Positions 8,001 through 10,942 of a stretch of 10,942 bases of DNA are shown piece by piece. Source of the stretch: an uncultured Flavobacteriales bacterium (GTDB taxonomy: Bacteria > Bacteroidota > Bacteroidia > Flavobacteriales > Weeksellaceae); the NCBI GenBank assembly GCA_937876095.1, contig CALFIE010000083.1, positions 1 through 10,942 on the forward strand, written 5' to 3'. The notes under the pieces are model-generated. The model saw only the letters and a list, made by a program, of their open reading frames with translations. It did not search any database and was not told where the DNA came from. Within the stretch, counting starts at the first letter, position 1, and each line of letters begins with the position of its first letter. The position numbers and the translations under genes are program-made.

Positions 8001-9739
8001 TGAAAGAAACCTACGGAATTACCGTCTATCAGGAACAAGTAATGTTGCTGTCTCAAAAATTGGCGAATTTCACCAAAGGTGAAGCAGATACGTTGAGAAA
8101 AGCAATGGGTAAAAAAGACAAACCAACGCTGGATAAAATGTATCCTAAATTTTTGGAAGGAGGCAAAAAAAATAATTTAGACGAAGACAAACTCAACAAA
8201 ATCTGGAAAGATTGGGAAGCCTTTGCAGAATATGCTTTCAATAAATCGCACTCTACTTGTTACGCACTGATAGCGTACCAAACTGCATACTTGAAAGCCA
8301 ATTATCCTGCAGAATTTATGGCAAGTGTAATGACCAATAACCTGAATAATACGAAACAAGTAACCCTTTTTATGGAGGATTGCAGAAGTATGGGAATTGA
8401 TGTTTTGGGACCCGATGTCAACGAGTCGGAGTACGGATTTTCGGTGAATGAGAAAGGACAAATCAGATTCGGATTAGGCGCTATAAAAGGAATTGGAGAA
8501 GGTCCGAGTGAAGCGATTGCCCAAGAAAGAAAATTGGGAAGATTCACCAATATTTTTAATTTTTTTGAAAGAATTCCGCCTTCACAAGTGAATAAAAGAG
8601 TGGCAGAAAGTTTGGTGGTTGCAGGTGCGTTTGATGAGGTAGATACGTATCACAGAGCGCAATATTTTGATATTGATAATGCAGGTAGAACCACTATAGA
8701 ACGATTATCTAGGTACGGACAAAGTTTCCAAGAAACCAAAAATGAAGTCGAAAATTCTCTCTTCGCCGATTTTGCAGATGAGGTTAAGATTGAACCACCC
8801 AAAATTACCAACTGTGCAGAGTGGCAAAATATGCATAAACTCAACAAAGAGAAAGAAATTATTGGCTTCTATTTATCTGCACATCCATTAGATGAATATC
8901 GTTATCAGTACGAATTCATAAGTGGTGCATTGAGTAGAAAAGCTCTGCTAGAAGAGAAGAAAGAAGAGGATTTGCTCATTACCGAAACGCCTATTGTTGC
9001 CGAAATTTTTGAAGATAAAGATGAGGAGATTTTGGATGTTCCTGCTGATATTTCAGATGAAGACGCACCAGATTTGTTAGAAGAAGCAACCAAAAATATT
9101 GAGCCTAGAGGAAATTTCAATTTTTTGAATGCCGATGAAGTAGATGCTTACAAAGAAATCGTTTTTGGGAATCAACCCAATTTGTTTGATAATGACCAAC
9201 TCACCTGGAAAGAAAAACAAGCAATGAGAGATCAGGGAAAAGAATATCACGTTGCCGGCTTAATCACAGAATTTGCAGTGAGAGATGGTAAAAATAGCGG
9301 CGAAAAGATTGCCTTTCTCACTTTAGAAGATTACAGTGGAAGTTGCCAATTAAGATTGGGAGATAGAGATTATATGAGGTTGAAAGATAAGATTGCGCTG
9401 CAGCGATTTGTGATTTTTAAATTGAAATTTTCTCAGGGAAAAGACGGCCGTGTTTTTGTAAATGTGCATGATGTGATTGACTTGAAAGATGCCTTCGATA
9501 AATTTGCTAAAAGTCTTGCTATTGTGATGGATGTGCGAGATGTTAGGAGAGAAGATGTTGAATTTTTCAGAACGATTATTAACGAAAAAAAAGGTGCTCA
9601 TCAACTAAGTTTTTACTTGAAAAACCCTATAGAAAGTAGTTTTATGGAGGTTCAGTCTTTGCGATGCTCCATTAATATTGATGGTGATTTGCTGCAAGTG
9701 TTCAATGAGCAAAATAAGATGCAATTATTTCTAAATTAA
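5090..9739 (+). CDS. dnaE: DNA polymerase III alpha subunit with a fused N-terminal proofreading exonuclease
   Basis: A 1549-residue replicative polymerase; stand-alone DnaE is usually about 1150 residues. Residues 1-190 form a DEDDh 3'-5' exonuclease with Asp6 and Glu8 (FDTETTG), Asp103 (GHNIDFD), His169 and Asp174 (AHNAAADV), all the residues needed for proofreading. A linker (about 200-245) leads to a PHP domain starting at HNH (252-254). Two PHP ligands appear lost: Leu286 in VDLGN, where DnaE usually has DH, and Asn366 before VVLLAKN, where His is usual. The polymerase core has GPGRGSAAGS (651-660) and catalytic Asp693 and Asp695 (PDIDIDFDDEGR) and Asp860 (KMDFLGLRTL). A helix-hairpin-helix follows near 1125-1145 (GLGAIKGIGEG), then an acidic insert (about 1285-1345) and an OB fold (about 1386-1465). 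Candidate beta-clamp motifs are QPNLF (1362-1366) and ENSLF (1221-1225). The ATG at 5090 opens directly into the exonuclease; no Shine-Dalgarno sequence is present. The gene ends at a probable hairpin terminator. Confidence 0.95.
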   Translation: MYLIFDTETTGLPQNFNAPLSDSDNWPRMVQIAWQLHDDNGELVENQDYIIKPEGYDIPFNAAKIHGISTKMAHEIGRDLQEVLEEFQAVVQRTKIAAGHNIDFDYKIVGAEFFRKNIENPLLETASADTMSLGTDFCKLPGGKSGNYKSPKLIELYEKLYGEKFDEAHNAAADVNATAQVFFEMMRIGVIPASQLQISEESLKLFQQNHPNPIPPFEIVIRSQVADSKKGKSTTEKGLNDEVEIGDYFNFHNHSIFSSLQATSRIGDLIEKAKKDGFPAVGLVDLGNLMGAFKFITEVEKYNADIAKTKKEFAEKKQLAEESGVEFTDAEITDRELIPVLGCEFYISDRPEQRQFTKDDPDRRTNVVLLAKNFNGYKNLAKLSSLGYVNGFYFGVPRISRKMIAQYKQDLIAVTSGINGDVPNAILEFGEQKGEEIFQWWKSEFGDDFYVQIQNHQLKEEEHLNEVLLQFAEKHDVKILAQNETFYTEKTDAKIQDILYCIKDGEKLTTPIGRGFGKRRGLQSEEFYIKNANELKQTFRNFPNVFDAYSDFLQKFEKYTLKRDVLLPKFDIPSEFLDIEDQKDGGKRGENAYLKFLAYEGAKKRYPEITDEIKERLDFELEIIAKTGYPGYFLIVQDFCNEAKKMGVWVGPGRGSAAGSAVAYCIGITNVDPIKYDLLFERFLNPERISMPDIDIDFDDEGRDKIIKWVIDKYGQNNVAQIITYSILGGKSAIKDAGRVMDVSIPDTNNIAKLVPSTPGMNIEKALKKLDQLRPEDQILAREMRDILNNPNDERFTVLDAAQKMEGCIRNTGIHACGVIITPEDISNLVPISIASKDADILVSQFDNSVAESAGLLKMDFLGLRTLTIIKDTLKLIKNKHDIDINPDEIPIDDAKTYQLFKEGRTVGIFQYESPGMQKYMRDLKPTTFADLIAMNALYRPGPIKYIPNFINRKHGTEEIIYDLPETEEYLKETYGITVYQEQVMLLSQKLANFTKGEADTLRKAMGKKDKPTLDKMYPKFLEGGKKNNLDEDKLNKIWKDWEAFAEYAFNKSHSTCYALIAYQTAYLKANYPAEFMASVMTNNLNNTKQVTLFMEDCRSMGIDVLGPDVNESEYGFSVNEKGQIRFGLGAIKGIGEGPSEAIAQERKLGRFTNIFNFFERIPPSQVNKRVAESLVVAGAFDEVDTYHRAQYFDIDNAGRTTIERLSRYGQSFQETKNEVENSLFADFADEVKIEPPKITNCAEWQNMHKLNKEKEIIGFYLSAHPLDEYRYQYEFISGALSRKALLEEKKEEDLLITETPIVAEIFEDKDEEILDVPADISDEDAPDLLEEATKNIEPRGNFNFLNADEVDAYKEIVFGNQPNLFDNDQLTWKEKQAMRDQGKEYHVAGLITEFAVRDGKNSGEKIAFLTLEDYSGSCQLRLGDRDYMRLKDKIALQRFVIFKLKFSQGKDGRVFVNVHDVIDLKDAFDKFAKSLAIVMDVRDVRREDVEFFRTIINEKKGAHQLSFYLKNPIESSFMEVQSLRCSINIDGDLLQVFNEQNKMQLFLN

Positions 9740-9744
9740 TTGTA

Positions 9745-10506
9745 TTAAGAGCTATTAGTTCTTGTTTTTATTATGAATATATAAACAATGTTATTTATAT
9801 TAATAAAATAAATTCCTTTTATATAAAAAGATAAAGCTTTGTAATGTGAATCTTCTTGAGTTAAAATTTTATTTTCAATTAAAGTGATTTTTCTGTCTTT
9901 TTCTTGATTCGCTTGGGAAATATTATCCAATCTGATCTTGATTTGATCTAGATCTGCTTTTGATGCTGCTGTCTGTTCCTTGGTTTCCACCAACTCTTTA
10001 GACGCTTCCTTTAATCGAGCATCCGATTCCGCCAGCTGGCGCTTTGCCTCTTCAAAAGCAACCTGCTTTTCATGCAGCTCTTTCTGCAAACGGTGAATCA
10101 GTTCTTCTTGCGCAAGAGCGGCTTTTTCCAGCCCTTCCGATAAAGGCGTTAGTTCTTCAGCCTGCTGCTGAATCGATGCACTGTCAGTAACAACACCATT
10201 AGCAAGCGCTTGAATTTCTCTCTGTTGCTGAACTACGTTCGTGTCAAGCTCCTCTTTCCGCTGCTGAATCCCTTTCACCACCTCATCTAAATGCTGCATC
10301 CGCTCTGACTCCTTTTCCTGTTTCTCTTTGGTTAAATTAATCAATAAATCAGTCTTGCGCTTCTCAACCCGACTTGGGTCTATCCAGTCACGTATCCCTT
10401 CATAGACATAAGACGCGCCTTGATAACCTACATAGGCTGCTCCTCCCATTCCAAGTCCTTTTGCTCCCATGACAGCCCCCGCGGCGATTACTACTGGTAT
10501 TGGCAT
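9745..10506 (-). CDS. glycine-rich N-terminus plus coiled-coil protein, unassigned; C-terminus probably replaced at a junction
   Basis: The reading frame gives 253 residues. Residues 1-38 are hydrophobic and rich in Gly and Ala with repeated G-x3-G spacing (G10, G14; G17, G21; GYQG), suggesting a membrane-inserting segment. Residues about 50-215 are charged and rich in Glu, Gln, Lys and Leu, typical of a long coiled coil, with a break near 103-123 (NGVVTDSAS). From about residue 205 the codons become very AT-rich, and the end (KGIYFININNIVYIFIIKTR) no longer looks like the rest. Those codons lie in DNA that also holds the dnaE terminator, and the stop is only five bases from the dnaE stop. 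The simplest reading is that the true C-terminus has been cut off and the frame runs on by chance. A GGAG six bases before the ATG supports the start and is unlike the other genes here. I do not recognise the family. Confidence 0.7.
   Translation of the reverse strand: MPIPVVIAAGAVMGAKGLGMGGAAYVGYQGASYVYEGIRDWIDPSRVEKRKTDLLINLTKEKQEKESERMQHLDEVVKGIQQRKEELDTNVVQQQREIQALANGVVTDSASIQQQAEELTPLSEGLEKAALAQEELIHRLQKELHEKQVAFEEAKRQLAESDARLKEASKELVETKEQTAASKADLDQIKIRLDNISQANQEKDRKITLIENKILTQEDSHYKALSFYIKGIYFININNIVYIFIIKTRTNSS
9747..9769 (+). terminator. probable intrinsic terminator of dnaE
   Basis: AAGAGCT (9747-9753) and AGTTCTT (9757-9763) form a 7-bp stem with one G-U pair and a three-base loop ATT, followed by GTTTTTATT. 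It lies eight bases past the dnaE stop. It also lies inside the last codons of the converging coiled-coil frame, which suggests those codons are native dnaE downstream DNA. Confidence 0.5.
9840..9960. other. composition junction between AT-rich flavobacterial DNA and a ~47-53% GC segment
   Basis: GC counted by eye in successive 60-base lines is 12% (9781-9840), 22% (9841-9900), 33% (9901-9960), 47% (9961-10020) and 53% (10021-10080). The change coincides with a loss of coiled-coil character in the minus-strand protein. No target-site duplication, transposase or tRNA is visible at the step. Confidence 0.75.
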
Positions 10507-10507
10507 T

Positions 10508-10621
10508 TTATGCTCCGTTTGTGATTAAAAATGAATAAGCAACAGACGGATGCCCTAAAGGATTGGATTTTTCAGTTCGATTGGAATGGAATAACCAAAG
10601 AAGGCTGGTTAAAGTACGCAT
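10508..10621 (-). CDS. 37-residue peptide frame immediately upstream of the coiled-coil gene
   Basis: The frame starts MRTLTSLLWLFHSN and ends SFLITNGA. A GGAG lies seven bases before its ATG, and its TAA is separated from the next ATG by one base, an arrangement typical of translational coupling. The N-terminal third is mildly hydrophobic (LTSLLWLF) but too short for a firm membrane call. It could be a small protein or a leader peptide controlling the downstream gene. No family is recognised. The pairing of Shine-Dalgarno and tight spacing is the evidence; the short length keeps confidence low. Confidence 0.45.
   Translation of the reverse strand: MRTLTSLLWLFHSNRTEKSNPLGHPSVAYSFLITNGA
10513..10516 (-). 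promoter_or_regulatory. Shine-Dalgarno GGAG of the coiled-coil gene
   Basis: GGAG on the minus strand lies six bases before the ATG at 10506. The three genes in the AT-rich part have no such site, so this decides the start and points to a host that uses Shine-Dalgarno initiation. The site lies inside the last codons of the 37-residue frame. Confidence 0.65.
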
Positions 10622-10628
10622 GAACAAA

Positions 10629-10632
10629 CTCC
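10629..10632 (-). promoter_or_regulatory. Shine-Dalgarno GGAG of the 37-residue frame
   Basis: GGAG in the context GACGGAG lies seven bases before the ATG at 10621. It closely resembles the ACGGAG before the downstream gene. Confidence 0.5.
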
Positions 10633-10698
10633 GTCTTAGCAAATAGATTATTTTGCCCTCAATGTCCCTGTTCCTGGCTGCTGTATAGTCGATGTCAA

Positions 10699-10714
10699 TT
10701 ACCCATCAGGGTAA
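10699..10714 (-). other. hairpin in the probable leader of the minus-strand operon
   Basis: TTACCC-ATCA-GGGTAA is a perfect 6-bp inverted repeat with a four-base loop, between the predicted minus-strand start site (about 10727) and the 37-residue frame. No U-tract follows, so it is not an intrinsic terminator; it could be an RNA structure or a binding site. Confidence 0.3.
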
Positions 10715-10733
10715 CTAAAAAATAATTGTCGCC

Positions 10734-10761
10734 ATGGTAGCATGACAAAACGTCCTGTCAA
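10734..10761 (-). promoter_or_regulatory. sigma70-like promoter for the peptide/coiled-coil operon
   Basis: On the minus strand TTGACA (10761-10756), 16 bases and TACCAT (10739-10734), with an extended TGC just before the -10. The -35 is a perfect consensus; the -10 matches four of six, including the most conserved positions. It touches the left arm of the 14-bp inverted repeat. Confidence 0.45.
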
Positions 10762-10837
10762 TCAACAGGTTAAAATTATTTCAAGCAGACTGGTAGAACA
10801 AAAACAGAGTGTTTTTTATTTGCTTAACCTGTTGATT
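10760..10837. repeat. 14-bp perfect inverted repeat with 50-bp spacer, operator-like
   Basis: The left arm AATCAACAGGTTAA (10760-10773) and right arm TTAACCTGTTGATT (10824-10837) are exact reverse complements. Each arm, read outward, ends at the -35 of a promoter pointing away from the repeat. The spacer contains a small hairpin AAAAAC-AGAGT-GTTTTT (10800-10816). The left arm is also part of CCTGT-N6-ACAGG (10754-10769). Confidence 0.6.
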
Positions 10838-10859
10838 AAATGTGTTTAATCATTATAAT
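10832..10859 (+). promoter_or_regulatory. sigma70-like promoter facing the right edge
   Basis: TTGATT (10832-10837), 16 bases and a perfect TATAAT (10854-10859). The -35 lies wholly in the right arm of the inverted repeat. No gene on this strand begins before the window ends, so its target is unknown. Confidence 0.45.
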
Positions 10860-10880
10860 CAATCCCGCAGATAGTGTTTC

Positions 10881-10940
10881 TTAACAGGCAGCCTCTTCCA
10901 TATTACCCTTTAAGTCATTACCTGCCTTTGTCAGCCAGCT
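10881..10940 (-). CDS. possible C-terminal end of a gene entering from the right edge
   Basis: A minus-strand frame is open from the edge and ends with residues NDLKGNMEEAAC and TAA (10883-10881). Nineteen codons are too few to recognise a family, and another frame is also open for seven codons. The plus-strand promoter would read against it, which weakens the call. Confidence 0.2.
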   Translation of the reverse strand, partial: SWLTKAGNDLKGNMEEAAC

Positions 10941-10942
10941 CG

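Larger units (their letters stand above)
10622..10880. other. non-coding control region of the GC-richer segment
   Basis: No credible gene is seen on either strand. The region holds a leader hairpin, two outward-facing sigma70-like promoters and the 14-bp inverted repeat, each listed separately. Confidence 0.55.

Noticed and set aside
5804..9604. Many open frames of 60-115 codons antisense to dnaE
   Set aside because: They lie wholly inside a strongly conserved coding gene, overlap each other in different frames and have no start signals or recognisable domains.
10754..10769. LexA (SOS) box
   Set aside because: CTGT and ACAG are six bases apart, not eight as in the enterobacterial site.
1..10942. 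CRISPR array, tRNA or rRNA genes
   Set aside because: No regularly spaced repeats, cloverleaf-like sequences or conserved rRNA stretches were seen.

Overview
The window is mostly chromosome of a low-GC member of the Bacteroidota, most likely order Flavobacteriales and close to Chryseobacterium, Elizabethkingia or Cloacibacterium. The evidence is a PafA-type alkaline phosphatase with all its catalytic residues, a single-chain E1 alpha/beta 2-oxoacid dehydrogenase, a DnaE polymerase with a proofreading exonuclease fused at its N-terminus, start codons without Shine-Dalgarno sequences, and promoter boxes of the Bacteroidota type TAnnTTTG. The taxon is inferred from these features and was not tested by a search.

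Layout from left to right. Bases 1-222 are extremely AT-rich and hold nothing I can name. Bases 223-829 hold the remains of a small secreted-protein gene, broken by an in-frame stop and at least two frame changes. pafA (862-2499, +) follows and ends at a strong bidirectional terminator (2521-2559) shared with the converging E1 fusion gene (2586-4655, -). The E1 gene has a near-consensus promoter (TTTG-N18-TATATTTG) so close to its ATG that the mRNA should be leaderless or nearly so. A 434-base divergent intergenic region with nested inverted repeats separates it from dnaE (5090-9739, +). DnaE carries a complete DEDDh exonuclease, a PHP domain that has lost metal ligands, a polymerase core with all three catalytic aspartates, and an acidic insert next to beta-clamp-binding motifs.

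Just past the dnaE stop the character of the DNA changes. By eye, 60-base samples go from 12% GC (9781-9840) through 22% and 33% to 47-53% (9961-10080). From about 9900 to the right edge the sequence looks like another genome: it uses GGAG Shine-Dalgarno sites and sigma70-like promoters. It encodes, on the minus strand, a 37-residue peptide followed after one base by a glycine-rich, coiled-coil protein I cannot assign. The last ~35-45 codons of that coiled-coil frame run through AT-rich DNA that includes the dnaE terminator, so its natural end has probably been lost at the junction. Upstream, a perfect 14-bp inverted repeat with a 50-bp spacer places one copy of the same element at the -35 region of each of two outward-facing promoters. 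Whether this right-hand kilobase is a transferred segment or an assembly chimera cannot be decided from the window.

The housekeeping genes do not form one operon. They serve separate jobs: periplasmic phosphate release (PafA), branched-chain 2-oxoacid oxidation (E1), and chromosome replication with proofreading (DnaE).
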